In this document: positions 33,714 to 45,935 of the stretch, piece after piece
Layout of the letters: the number at the start of each line of letters is the position of its first letter
Numbering within the stretch: position 1 is the first letter of the stretch
Assembly (NCBI GenBank): GCA_036245805.1
Contig: BTRK01000003.1
Location: 31,141,215-31,205,214, forward strand
DNA from: Pristionchus mayeri
Taxonomy: Eukaryota; Nematoda; Chromadorea; Rhabditida; Neodiplogasteridae
Length of the DNA: 64,000 bases
Reading direction: 5' to 3'
Notes under the pieces: model-generated
What the model was told of the DNA's origin: nothing
Seen by the model: the letters and a program-made list of their open reading frames with translations, nothing else
Databases searched by the model: none
Program-made: the position numbers and the translations under genes

Positions 33714-35693
33714 ATGAGGCGAATCGCGAGAGAATCGACCACGCCGCGGCGGTAGCAAAACAGTTTGTCCTATCAGGAAACCATTTATGTGGGAAGTACT
33801 TCGAATGATGCTCTTTCAAACTGCGTTGTCAGAATTTTGATATCGGTCGTCATCGTCGAGATTCAGAAGGCCAAAGTTGGTACTATCACTTTTCGGCTAT
33901 CAAATCGCGCACACTTAAATGATCATAAGTCTGTTTAAAATAAAGATAAAAGGCCGTTCTTTTTTTCCAAAGAAAGCTACCACCATGCGCTACAACTTTC
34001 ATGTTGAGGTCATCAATCCTGGTGCTCATCTTGGTGCGGGGTGGTCGGGTGCACCAAAACTTTCGTAACTTTGGAAAACGGAAAAACTATCTGGGTTTTC
34101 ATGCTTAAGTTGTAGTACATACATATGTCTCACTTCTCGCCAAAAATGAAGGAAATCGAAGTATAAACAAAAAAAAAGCATTCACTTTCGTGAAGCGACC
34201 CCAAAATGACTTCCAGACAAGCGTACTTCCGTACTTTCAATTACGCTCATTTCTGCTCAAAATCATTCAAAAACATCGAAAACAACATTTTAAGTTGTTT
34301 CCCCCCAAATTCTAGCACTTCCATTGGTTATACATGGTCACATGACCCAAAATTTGAAAATCGATATTTCGACATGTTTCAACTTGGGGGAGGGCGCTAA
34401 TGCACACAATGGGTTTCAAATAATGTAGAAATGTCCCTCTAAACTAGTCAGAGAGAGGGGGTGTCTATAAATGTGAGTTTTCCTACAAGGAATTCAAGAA
34501 AATGCGCAAAACTGTGCAACTGGTAAAAATAGGCGTAGAGACTCGGCTTATGGATATTTCATCTGTTGAAAGTGAGTCTCTATCTTCTCGTTGAACCGTG
34601 CTACAGAGCTTAGAATATGACAGAAAACGACGAAAGAGGCGAGCGAGGGAGCGCTAAATAGACGGGAGGGAGAGGGAGGTCAGAGGGCGAGAGCGCCAGA
34701 CGGTTAGAGCGCGCGCTCTCGGGGGATTCTAGCCTATTCCTATCCAAATTCCAGGCTCTGTAACACGGTTCAACGAGAAGATAGAGACTCACTTTCAACA
34801 GATGAAATGTTCAGCTCATCGTGCTCTACATTTCTAGCCATAAGCCGGATCCCTAGGACCACTTTGACCTATTATACAGTTTTGCGCATTTTCTTGAATT
34901 CCTCGTATGAAAACTCACATTTATAGACACCCCCTCTCTCTGACTAGTTTAGAGGGACATTTCTACATTATTTGAAACACATTGTGTGCATTAGCGCCCT
35001 CCCCCAAGTTGAAACAGGTCGAAATATCGATTTTCAAATTTTGAGTCATGTGACCATGTATAACCAATGGAAGTGCTAGAATGTGGGGGGAAACAACTTC
35101 AAATGTTGTTTTCGATGTTTTTGAATGATTTTGAGCAGAAATGAGCGTAATTGAAAGTACGGAAGTACGCTTGTTTGGAAGTCATTTTGGGGTCGCTTCA
35201 CGAAAGTGAATGCTTTTTTTTTGTTTATACTTCGATTTCCTTCATTTTTGGCGAGAAGTGAGACATATGTATGTACTACAACTTAAGCATGAAAACCCAG
35301 ATAGTTTTTCCGTTTTCCAAAGTTACGAAAGTTTTGGTGCACCCGACCACCCCGCACCAAGATGAGCACCAGGATTGATGACCTCAACATGAAAGTTGTA
35401 GCGCATGGTGGTAGCTTTGCTTTCTTTGGAAAAAAAGAACGGCCTTTTATCTTTATTTTAAACAGACTTATGATCATTTAAGTGTGCGCGATTTGATAGC
35501 CGAAAAGTGATAGTACCAACTTTGGCCTTCTGAATCTCGACGATGACGACCGATATCAAAATTCTGACAACGCAGTTTGAAAGAGCATCATTTGAAGTAC
35601 TTAAAACCAAAATTATAGCGGAATCGGACAAACATGAATCCTACCGCCGCTACCCCCCTAAAATGGTCGATTCTCTCGCGATTCGCCTCATAT
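33714..35693. repeat. 2.0-kb palindrome
   Basis: Left edge GAGGCGAATCGCGAGAGAAT pairs with the right edge. Centre near 34,690, flanked by CATCTGTTGAAAGTGAGTCT and its complement. Interior contains no convincing ORF. Confidence 0.9.
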
Positions 35694-36310
35694 AGTGTAG
35701 TGAGAAGCCCATTCGATCTTCTTTCGAAAATTTGGTCTAAGGCCGTTCTTGCCTCAACATAGCACGATTTACACACAATTTAATTCAACTCCTACCGAGT
35801 TAACACTTGCCAAGAGATAATGTTTCCTACTTCGATGATTATTCAGACTGTCTTCTCCATAAGTGCCCTTCCATGATACCCTATGGAGCTACCTATTACT
35901 GAGAAACATTTCAGCTCTGGCCTTTTCTACTTTTAGAAAACATGGATTTTCAGAATTGTTGAATAAAGGTCAACAGCCAAAATTTCGACTTTTGGTCTAC
36001 GGTGAATAAATACATTTCCTCAAAAGTGAGCTATCACCTGACTGAGCCCAGCCGACTGGTAGATAAAGAGTCGCTCTAACATGTAACCACAAAAGTTAGG
36101 ACTTTTCACCAATGTCATTAAGTTGTCATATATTCGAATTTCGACGTTAAACTTTCAGCTGCAGGGTGGTGAAAGCTGCATGTTTTGAAAGAAGTATTTT
36201 AAACAAATATAAACAAAATTTTAAGCTGAGCACGAATTGTCTTTTATTTTTACTGCATTTGGTTTCCATAAGTTTATTGCTACGGGTACAAGCTCAGTTC
36301 AAACATTTAT
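35694..36310. other. Unpaired spacer between palindromes
   Basis: About 600 bp that I could not pair with its surroundings. No gene seen. Confidence 0.4.
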
Positions 36311-37640
36311 CACAGGTCTTCTGAGAGAATGCATGGAAATTGAGACCCTGTTTGACAAAAAATTGAATTATAGTCAATCTCTTCCCCACTTATATTATTG
36401 GCGCATCTAAGGCCTAGTAACGTTCAGCCAACATTGTGGGGCCGTAAAATCAAAATCACCTAAAATCCGGCTCAATAAATATCAAAAGTTTGAAAAATCA
36501 TATCTTCCTTCAATGTTGAGTAAAAAGGTCGCTCAAAAAACAGAAATGACCGCCATCGAATAAAATATCGGTTGGAAATATTCACGAAAGAGGGTGAGAA
36601 AATGGTCAACATTTGGGAAATTCGTTTTTTCACCAAAAAAATCAGAAAAACAGAGTTACTGGAAAAAAATATTCCACATGCAAAAGAGATCTCTTCAGAT
36701 TCGAAATCTACGACCTTTTTTACCCCGTATGAACTTCTTTCCTCAAAAATTGCGATCGAGATATTTCTTTTTTTCTTCACTTTTAATGCTCAACTTCGCT
36801 TTTTTGTGCAAAACTCGAAAATTCTAGTGCTTGTGTCAATGCGTTTTTCAGCCTCAACGTGGTCAAACATTACCCAACATATCTAAACTTGATAATACTT
36901 CCATAATTGTGTGATTTAGCGGAAATATGAGAAAAACATTTTTCGCAAAAAAAAATTATTTTTCGGAAAATTTCACTATTTTCATTTTTTTTCCATGAAA
37001 TTTTGCGAAAAATATTTTTCTCATATTTCCGCTAAATCACAAAATTATTTAAGTATTATCAAGTTTAGATATTTTGAGTAAGGTTTGACCACGTTGAGGC
37101 TGAAAACGCTTTGAAACAAGCACTAGAAATTTCGAGTTTTGCACAAAAATGCGAAGTTGAGCATTAAAAGTGAAGAAAAAAATTGAAATATCTCGATCGC
37201 AATTTTTGTGGAAAGAAGTTCATCCGGGGTAGAAAAGGTCGTAGATTTCGAATCTGAAGAGATCTATTTTGCACGTGGAATATTTTTTTCCAGTAACACT
37301 GTTTTTCTGATTTTTGTTGGTGAATAAAACGAATTTCCCAAATGTTGACCATTTTCACATCCTCCTACGTCAATATTTCCAAGAAGTATTTTATTCGCCA
37401 CACGATGACGGTCATTTCTGTTTTTGAGCGACCTTTTTACTCAACATTGAAGGAAGATATGATTTTTCAAACTTTTGATATTTCCAGAGCCGGCTTTTAG
37501 GTGATTTTGATTTTACGGCTCCATAATGTTGGCTGAACGTTACCACGCCTTAGATGCATCAATACCATAAGTGGGGAAGAGATTGACTCAATTTCGATTT
37601 TTTGTCAAACCCCAGCTGCGATTTCTCAGAAGACCTGTGT
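36311..37640. repeat. 1.3-kb palindrome
   Basis: Edges CACAGGTCTTCTGAGA and its complement; centre near 36975 in a T/A-rich stretch. The right arm has GAGCCGGCTTTTAGG, a motif shared with the elements at 19.8 and 31.8 kb, so these palindromes look like one family. Confidence 0.9.
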
Positions 37641-38082
37641 TATGATGACGTTCCGTAAGGGGCAATGCCACAAATGACTGAATTTTCAGACAGGCTTTTC
37701 GTTACGGATCAGAGTGATATGTTGTATTGTGATGTGCGTATGTCGTACTTTTCGCACATGACATAAAATTAGCCATATCTTAGTTCTCCATGGATTGTTG
37801 GGCCAAAATGATATCAATGCACATCTGCATTGATATATTTTTGACTTCAATCTGTATACTCAATACCAAATGGAAAGGCTTGAACCAATGTGCGATGTAA
37901 AGAGTATCCAAGGACTCAACGACCATAAACATCAATATGATAATCAGGAGGAAACAAAGGACGGGGTTCCTTTTTTTTTTGAAAATCTACAATTACTTTC
38001 CTGACAACCTGATAAAATAATATCGGTGATCTTTAATCATCCAATATCTTGTATTCCGTGGGTGATTAACCCCAATTTGTAG
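37641..38082. other. Remnant between palindrome and tail exons
   Basis: No gene seen. The last 30 bp (GTGGGTGATTAACCCCAA...) are homologous to the intron before the tail exon in the genes near 26.2 and 50.8 kb. Confidence 0.4.
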
Positions 38083-38310
38083 AGACCACGGAAGGTGGGA
38101 AGTGGGCAATCCACCGTCCGAATCCCCCCGCTTCTCCCTTCAAAAAGCAGGTGAAAGCGAGATTTATCTTATATTCGATATGAGATGGTAAACTGTGTAA
38201 TCATATTATCGTGTAGTAGTCAATGAAGTTCATGATGGTTATTGCAATAAACGGAGAAATTGTTTTTTAATGAGCATTGCAGAAACCTTGAGAATCCCGT
38301 GCTACACTCG
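38083..38310 (+). pseudogene. 3' tail exons of a receptor gene like 49192-51028
   Basis: 38083-38150 matches the 68-nt tail exon 50786-50853 (ETTEGGKWAIHRP). The last exon from 38283 reads KP then TGA, a premature stop where the intact gene has KPRGS. Together with 31142-31575 this marks the two ends of a gutted two-gene block. Confidence 0.8.
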
Positions 38311-38750
38311 CGTAGAAGTGCAAGCGACGGATTGGGAACTACCAAAAACCACTCGAGATAAAGAATCACAATCATTCCGTTTCATGCCATATACGTTGCT
38401 CGACAACATAATCCTTAATTGATTGTTCTAGTCTTTCACTCATCCAAGTTTTCATTCATTTCATCTGATTTACTCTATTCTGATATTCGAAATACTGTCA
38501 TTTTCAGAAAATATACCCCAAAATTTCATCATGATATTCTGAATGCTCCAAATCAAGGATCGTAAACGTAGACGAATCATTTAGGTCGATGTTCGACAAG
38601 TTATCAAGTCAAATCATCAATTATCTCAAAAAAAACATTTACGCGACATTTTTTTCCTGCTAGTTATCTGATCGAGAGTAAAGTGTTAAACCAATTATGT
38701 AATGAATGAAATGGTACTACATCGAACACTAATGAACGAATTGTATTAAT

Positions 38751-38860
38751 GGAGGAGTAAAGGCAAAATTGAATTTATGAAGCTTTCATATACACTGCTT
38801 AGATGAACGATATGAAGCTCCGAAATTTTCACATGTGCATCTCCATTCCGAACAGAGATC
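38751..38860. mobile_element. Partial copy of the TTAA-type MITE
   Basis: TTAATGGAGGAGTAAAGGCAA start and the AGCTCCGAAATTTTCACAT segment match the element at 13163-13405; the rest is missing. Confidence 0.5.
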
Positions 38861-38968
38861 CACCTTCCGTGGGAAGGTGGCGTATCCTGGCTTTGCAAGC
38901 AAAGTCAACAGCTAAGTGAATTTTGGCAAAATCTCAAATCAATAAAAGTACAATAGTGAGATCTTACT

Positions 38969-39175
38969 ATTCAATACAATCAGTTCAATAAAAGTCCCGG
39001 GATCAAAATCCAAAATCCGCTCCTTTCCATTGTATTCCATTGTAAATTTTCCATTGTAAATATTTTAAATTTAATACCTTAATTGTTCAAATTTCCTGGT
39101 GAAATCTCAGAAAATATAGAGCGAATTTTGGCTTTTGATCCCGGGACTTTTATTGAACTGATTGTATTGAATCAG
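38969..39175. repeat. Inverted repeat just upstream of the LINE
   Basis: TTCAATACAATCAGTTCAAT and AAAAGTCCCGGGATCAAAA reappear inverted at 39119-39175. Loop about 90 bp. Confidence 0.75.
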
Positions 39176-39266
39176 TTCAATAAAAGTTCCATAAAAGTTC
39201 ATTTCCATTCCTCATCGGTCATCGCGAGCGGTCTCTCCCCATTTTCTCTCCGCCTTTCCCCCTTCA

Positions 39267-40028
39267 ATGGATTCGACTCCCGCTACCAAAGCGGATATCG
39301 ACCGTTTGGAGCGAAAACTGGATAAGATCATCGACCTACTCTCCGGCCCCAAGCCTACCGTACCCGGACCAGTCACGCCTTCAACGTATGCCTCCGTAGT
39401 CAAGGCCATCACCGACCTTGACAAGATCAAAAGCAAGAGCCAGCGTGCTGTAGTAGTGGGTAGCCCCGAATCTGACGATCCTACCCAGACAGCATCAAAG
39501 GATGAAGAACTCGTCAAGAACCTTATCAATCACTCACAGGACAAGGACCTCAAGGCTGCTTATGACGCAGGCCATATCTCTCACGCCAGGTTCCCGGAAA
39601 AGAGTAAGTCGACCAAGAGAATCATCAAATTGAGTCTCCCCTCTGCCACCCTCCGTGACAAGTTCCTAGCTTGCCTTCGATCTGAGGGACGACCTTCTGT
39701 CTTCACTCCCAATATGTTCGTAAGACGTGATCTGATGCCAAGTGAACTCGAACAAGAACGTCTATCTCGTGCCCGTGCTAAGGATCTGAACATCGCTGCC
39801 AACTGCCTCCGTTATGGAGTCCGCGATTGTGAGATGATTGAATTCAAAGGTCCTCATTATCGCCCCCTTCCGGACCACTACAAGAACAATGCTGTGCGCA
39901 AGCCGGACTTCTCGAATGTCGCAACAAGAAGGAAGAACAATATTCCTCCCTTCCCTTCACAAACCGAAACAGATTCAGGTAGCGAGGCCCAGACGGTGAC
40001 AGATCAGCGCAGCACAGCTCTCGCCTAG
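39267..40028 (+). CDS. LINE ORF1 protein, 253 aa
   Basis: Begins with an acidic/basic helical stretch (KADIDRLERKLDKIIDLLSG) likely to form a coiled coil, then a basic region (KSTKRIIKLSLPSATLRDKF). This fits the RNA-binding ORF1 proteins of jockey/CR1-type LINEs. No zinc knuckle seen. Ends at a TAG immediately before ORF2, in the same frame. Confidence 0.65.
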   Translation: MDSTPATKADIDRLERKLDKIIDLLSGPKPTVPGPVTPSTYASVVKAITDLDKIKSKSQRAVVVGSPESDDPTQTASKDEELVKNLINHSQDKDLKAAYDAGHISHARFPEKSKSTKRIIKLSLPSATLRDKFLACLRSEGRPSVFTPNMFVRRDLMPSELEQERLSRARAKDLNIAANCLRYGVRDCEMIEFKGPHYRPLPDHYKNNAVRKPDFSNVATRRKNNIPPFPSQTETDSGSEAQTVTDQRSTALA

Positions 40029-42905
40029 GTGGAATGTGGCAGTTATGTGAGTGATAGGCCCCCTCCATCAATTCCTTCTCTTTTATCTTGTCGCCCTCTT
40101 CCGCCCCCAACTCAAAACATCCAATTCTTTTACGGTAATGCCCGGAGCGTTAGGAATCTCATAGATACTGTCACCTTCATAATGTCTAATAGCAAGTATC
40201 CAATCCTTGCTCTTTCCGAGACTTGGTCATCTGGTGATGATAGTGATGCGTTTCTATTGAGAGGACTTCCTGACTATTTCTTGTTTCGAGCGGATCGTGT
40301 AGTGAGCAGAGGCGGAGGCGTCCTACTGTACGCGCATTCTTCCCTCCTCCCCGTTCTTGTTTCAACCTTTATTACACCTGGCTTTGAGTGTCTTGCTGCC
40401 GATGTATACTCTACTGATGCCTCTTCCCAGCACAATTCCCTCAGAATAATTGTCATTTACCGAGCGCCAAACTCCCCGTCTGCTTCCTTTGATCCCTTTA
40501 TTGCCTATTTAGAGAATGTCTCAAATTGCCCTCATCCCTCCATTATTATTGGTGACTTAAACTTCCCTTCTATTGATTGGTATTCGTACTCATCCCCGGT
40601 GCAGTCAATCTCCCCTTTTTTGGATTTCATAATTACGAAAAAATTCCAACAATTTATTGATTTTCCGACCCGTGGGACCAATATTCTCGATCTACTTCTG
40701 TGCAACTTTCCAATAATATCATCTGTCACTCCTGATGTCCCTCTTTCTGATCATGTAGGGATGAGCTTCTCCATTTCTTTCACTTTGCACCGGGAAATTA
40801 GGCCTAATTCTTCTAGAAATTATTCATTGGCTAATTGGGAGTTTATTAATTACCTCATCCATACGCACAATTGGACATTAGCATTAAGAAATAAAAATTC
40901 TACTGAGGCATATAATTATTTTAGCAATTTCATTAATGAGATTTTAGATGCTCACGTCCCCCTCAAACGACCATCCTTGTCCTCTGGATATACCAAATTC
41001 CTTCACAATATGTTCATGAGGCTGCAGAAATTCCACCAATTGGCTCCGAATAGTAACTTAACACACTCTTTACGTGGGCGCTTTGACCATGCTCTTAAAG
41101 CTTATGAAATTCAGCGCGAATCGCGGGCAGTTTACTCGGGAAAGCCTAGTTCCTTCTTTAATTATTGCAAGAATAGATTGAAGGTTAATAGCTCAAAACT
41201 ACCTGGCATTATTGATAGTAATGGAGATATCCTTCTAAGTAATGTCGAAAAAGCTAATGCATTCTCTCAATTTTTTGCTAAGGTTCAAACCCCACCTTTG
41301 GATGCAACCCCTCCACAGTTCCGTCCTCCCAAATCTTCATTCGACTTACCCTATATTGGTCCCGAAATGATACTCTCTGCTATTTCACAAATGATCCCTA
41401 AGGTAAATGGTTCACCCGATAGGATACCCAACCTAGTGTATTGCAAGTGCAAATCTTCCATAATTACTCCCCTTACCATTATTTTTAACATCTCTCTTTC
41501 CTCTCGCACGTCACCCAATCAATGGAAAACTGCTCATGTAAAACCCATCCCAAAAAAGTCTGGAGATGCCTCTATCTCTAATCATCGTCCTATCTCTCTC
41601 ACGGTCACTGCGTCTAAAATGTTCGAAAAAATTCTTATTAACTCCATTGTTGACTTTCTAGACGAATATAACATATTAGATGCTAGACAAGCAGGCTTTC
41701 GAAAATGTAGAAGCACTACTTCATCTTTATCTGAAACACATTCATTTTATGCTAAGCAGCTGAGTCTGAAAAAGTCCGTTGACACAATCCTCTTTGATTA
41801 TAAGAAAGCATTTGACTCGATTGACTTAAGGATGCTTATCCATAAGCTTTCCTCGCTGGGAATATCACCCGCTATCACTCAATGGTTTGAGTCTTATCTG
41901 CTGGGTCGCTCGCAACGCGTGTTCATTGGAGATTATTTATCCCCTCCCTCACCTATTCAGTCAGGCGTCCCCCAAGGTTCCTCTATCGGTCCTTTGCTAT
42001 TCATTATTTACATCAATGATTTGGGCAAATGCATTCCTAAGACGATTCATTAAAATATATTTGCTGAGGACCTCAAGATTTACGCGGTGGTCCCTGATTA
42101 TAGCAATGACCTTCAAAATGCGATTTGCAAAATATCTGACTGGACTGTCCAATGGAATATGAGTATCAGCTCACCTAAATGTAATGTCCTACACCTTGGG
42201 AATCTGAAGAACCGAGCTCAATATATTCTAAATGATCAAATTATAACGAACAAAGAGATAGTGCGAGATCTTGGTGTATTTTTTACTAAAAATCTCCATT
42301 TCGGGTACCATATAAATACAATTAGTAAGAAAGCGCGATCAATGTGTAATCTGATGCTGAGATCCTTTCATTCTACATCCCCCGACCTTCTTTTAATAGC
42401 ATATAAAATATACATTCGTCCGCTCTTAGAATCGTCCAGCATAATATGGAATCCAACTTCAGTAGGCCTTGTAAATGAACTCGAATCTGTGCAGAGAGAG
42501 TTTACCAGGAGAGTTTTGAGACGATGCTCTGTTCCCCCACTGTCCTATCCCGATAGATTGAAATTTTTCACACTTGAAACCCTTGAGTATCGCCGCGCCT
42601 TACGGGATATGTTCTATGTGTATGACTCCATTCATAATTACGTTCATCACGACTCTGCTGACTTGTACACAATCACTCCGCTCACTCGTGATTTGCGCTC
42701 CTCAACTAGTTTACGCATTTCTACTCCCTTCAGAGTGCCGGTCTCGATTTCAACTTGTGCTAGTAGAGTCCTACCGCGCGGGAAAATGTTTGAAAGGCGT
42801 CAGCACCTACAGATGGAAATAAATCTTTTTGAAATTAAGCTCATTGGATTCGCCGTATCAATATTAGTCTACTGTAGGCCGGTAGGAACTTGGATTTTCC
42901 ATTGA
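40029..42905 (+). pseudogene. LINE ORF2 (endonuclease and reverse transcriptase), inactivated
   Basis: The apurinic-type endonuclease occupies the first 240 codons (FFYGNARSVRN, LSETW, IIGDLNFPS, SDHVGMSF). The reverse transcriptase follows (NHRPISLT, DYKKAFDSID, SGVPQGSSIGPLLFIIYIND). A TAA at 42051-42053 breaks the frame just before the catalytic box, which reads FAED instead of the usual FADD. A C-terminal frame continues from 42054 to 42905. So this copy cannot move itself. Confidence 0.85.
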
Positions 42906-43429
42906 GAGCTTGGATAGCCGAAAATGTGAAGAGACTGCAAAAGAGGTCAAAATTTCGAACATTGGAGGCAATTTTCGCACCTTTGCAGAAGGAATTTCAC
43001 AATTCTGAAAAGTCTCTAGGCGGGCAACCGTGTACGCTCTATAAAATGAGCTATAGCACGTCTCTCTACGATGCTCGCGGCTGCAACTCATTTTAGGCGG
43101 GCACCACGAAACCGACAAAAATCGGAGTCAGCCTGAGGCACTTCCGGTTAAGATAGAGATTTGAAACTTCGGATTTAGCATCTCCTATGTTCCCGATTAA
43201 GATCCCCAAAAAATAGATACTTGGATTTGAGTTTGAACGGTAGTCGGTACCCTACCCTCTCAGGAGCCTTTCCGACCGTGGGAATTTCTCGTTTCCCGGC
43301 CAAAATTGCCGCGGAGCTTCGCGCAGGGGCTAATCTCGTTAGTTGGCAGCGAGCAAAGTCAGGGAAAGCTCAAACAACGAGCTACAGAGCACGCTACTTT
43401 CTTTTTTTCTCACCCTTTCTCTGCCTAAT

Positions 43430-43477
43430 TGAAACATATTTCAACCGGGCGCACGTTTGCCTTTACTCCTCCTTTAA
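43430..43477. mobile_element. Right end of a TTAA-type MITE
   Basis: About 48 bp nearly identical to 13360-13407. The left part is not recognisable. Confidence 0.55.
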
Positions 43478-44326
43478 ATAATGTTTGTTCATCACGGTGG
43501 TCAGCATCACAAACTAATCATCACACCAAGGTTTCAGGAAGCCGAGAGAGACGAGAGAGACGAGAGAGCCGAGAGAGAGCTGTTGGCACTTCCGAATACT
43601 CGTTGGAGAAAAGCCTCTGCCCGAGTTATTCGAGATTGAATCGAGCTCGTAGCGAGATCGACCAGTGATCTCCCCTCTTTTACTATCAACATTCTGATAT
43701 CAGGTTGATTCATAATTTTCGCTCCAACACTTTTCTATACTTTACTCGCTTGTGGTTCACTTGTGTTTAGCACTACTTTGGCATTATTTGAGTGGCAATA
43801 GGTGTACATAAAATAACTGTTTTATGTGAATCAATTCCACTTCGTTCTGCAGTAAAAAAATATTTTTCGAAAAAGTGACGAATTGACCGGATTTTGAGAG
43901 ATGTGTTCAAGCCGTCGCTTAAACAAAACGAATGTGACACAAGCGGTGTACTTTTGTAAAGTAACTAAGTAATGGTCAATGTTTCCCATAAACACTTGGA
44001 AACGGAATTTCAGACCGTCTCGAAGAGCAGGCGTAGTCAAAATTAGCGAAACCGGACACCAAATTTCGATTTTTCCATCATTCCAAATGTGGCTTTTGAA
44101 TCGAATGCTGAATCTGCACTATTATTTAATGGTAGCATCCACATGATATGCTCTTCCACTTCTGATAAATTTAAGACCACTAGCTCGTTCATCAGAAATG
44201 CGCAGCTGCACGAAACAAATTCCGAAATATTCAAGAACGGAAAACTTTGGAATTCCTGCGTATCTAGTCAGGCAGTGTCAAGGCTGATCCGATGCACATT
44301 TACTATAAGAATATCCATTTAAAATA

Positions 44327-44737
44327 GAGCAGGTTGGGAAGCATTTATGATTAAATTCCGTAGGGAATTTCAGTCAACCAAGTTTAGCACCTATTGTATG
44401 CATGAAAATATAATTGTAAGCGACTGGTGAGAGCCTGCTTAAAACGTTGTAAAAGGCTCGTGAGACCTCGGGCGATACGAAAAAGTTGGAATGGGGTTTC
44501 GCCGCATTCGAACTTTTTCGGATCGCCCTCGGCCTCACGAGCCTTTCACAACGCTCACGCTGCGGGGAGTGAGAGCAGGTTGGGAAGCATTTTTGGATAA
44601 ATTCCGCAAGGAATGTCAGTCAATCACGTTTGGTACCAGTATTATGCATAAAAATATAATTGTAAGCGACTGGTGAGAGCCTGCTTAAAACGTTGTAAAA
44701 GGCTCGTGAGGCCTCGGGCGATCCGAAAAAGTTGGAA
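44327..44737. repeat. Two direct repeats with an intervening hairpin
   Basis: GAGCAGGTTGGGAAGCATTT begins at 44327 and 44574; the two 164-bp copies are about 90% alike. Between them AGGCTCGTGAG[AG]CCTCGGGC pairs with its inverted copy at 44520-44555. Region 42906-44326 has no gene that I can support. Confidence 0.75.
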
Positions 44738-45568
44738 GGTCTAGGTCGGGGTCGGGGCGGTGACTTTGAAGCGAGATATTTGCGAAAAATTAAAATTACA
44801 TCATATTGCATCATGATGATGTAATACAAAATTTTGAAAGAGCTCACTCTCAGAAGTATAATGGTCAAGGTCCGGGCTCTGGGCGATAAGTTTGAAGCGA
44901 GATACAGCCAATAAATTATTATTGCATAATGATGATGTAATACCAAATTTTGAATATCTCACTCTGGGAAGTACAATGGTCAAGGTCCGGGCTCTGGGCG
45001 ATCAGTTTGAAGCGAGATACAGCCAAAAAAAACGATTATTTCATCATATTGCATAATGGTGACGTAATACCAAATTTTGAAAGTACTCGCCCTGGGGTCT
45101 AATGGTCAAAGTCCGAGGTCTGGGTGATGCTTTTGGTGCCGAGATCAGAAATTATTGCGTCATCTTGCATAATGATGACGCAATCGATGATGCAATAAAA
45201 AGAGCTCACCGAGGGGGTTCGTATGATGTCCCTACTGGTCACGCGTGATGCGTTTGAAGCAAGTTATCAGCAAAAAACGGGATATTGCATAGTGATGACG
45301 CAATCATTATCGATTTTGATAGAACTCGCCGATAGGGTTCGTTTGGTGAAGGACTTGACCTTCTAGGTTGAGTTTGAAGCGAGTTATGAGCAGAAAACGG
45401 GATATTGCATAGTGATGATGAAATATTGCATAGTGATGACGCAATCATTAGCGATTTTGATAGAGCTCTCCGATAGGGTTCGCTTGGCGAAGGATTTGAC
45501 CTTCTAGGTTGATTTTGAAGCGAGTTATGAGCGAAAAACGGTATATTGCGCAGTGATGATGCAATATT
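44738..45568. repeat. Seven-unit degenerate tandem repeat with CRE-like cores
   Basis: Units of about 115-140 bp start near 44738, 44867, 44981, 45106, 45230, 45351 and 45491. Each has a GAAGC[GA]AG[AT]TA box and a TTGCATA[AG]TG[AG]TGA core; later units read TGATGACGCAAT, matching CRE / C/EBP-ATF composite sites. Confidence 0.75.
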
Positions 45569-45837
45569 GGAAATTTTTCTGCAATAAAATAAAATGTTGC
45601 AAGTCAAAGTGAAAATAACGATTATCGGCCTTAGATGAAATCTGATCGAAAAACTCACCGGAGTAAAAATATCGGATGCGGATCGAAATTCTACCGTCGC
45701 TCGTATGTTTCCCTCAACGAGGACTACCGAAGTCAGAAGGTATTCGAATTTTCGGCCTGTGCCACGTCGTTGAAGAAATATGTTGATTTTCTGAGATAGT
45801 ATGTTATATCACATTCTGCACGTTCGTATTTGCTAAT

Positions 45838-45935
45838 TCATCATTTTGCATTCGACCTCTGACCAATATTAATTCAATATCCTGTCATTTTCCATTCACT
45901 TCTCCTCTTTTCCTCTATCGCGCGCGGTCTTCTCG
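45838..45935 (+). promoter_or_regulatory. Shared 5' module, copy 4
   Basis: CATTTTGCATTCGACCTCTG ... CGCGCGCGGTCTTCTCG before the ATG at 45936. Upstream lies the CRE-like repeat array (44738-45568). Confidence 0.7.

Larger units (their letters stand above)
39200..42905 (+). mobile_element. Damaged CR1/jockey-like non-LTR retrotransposon
   Basis: Two reading frames in the same phase separated by a single TAG (40026-40028), then endonuclease and reverse transcriptase. No poly(A) tail or clear ends found; boundaries approximate. Confidence 0.8.

Noticed and set aside
36472..37358. Paired ORFs on both strands inside the palindrome
   Set aside because: They mirror each other because the arms are inverted copies; no domain and strong A/T bias.
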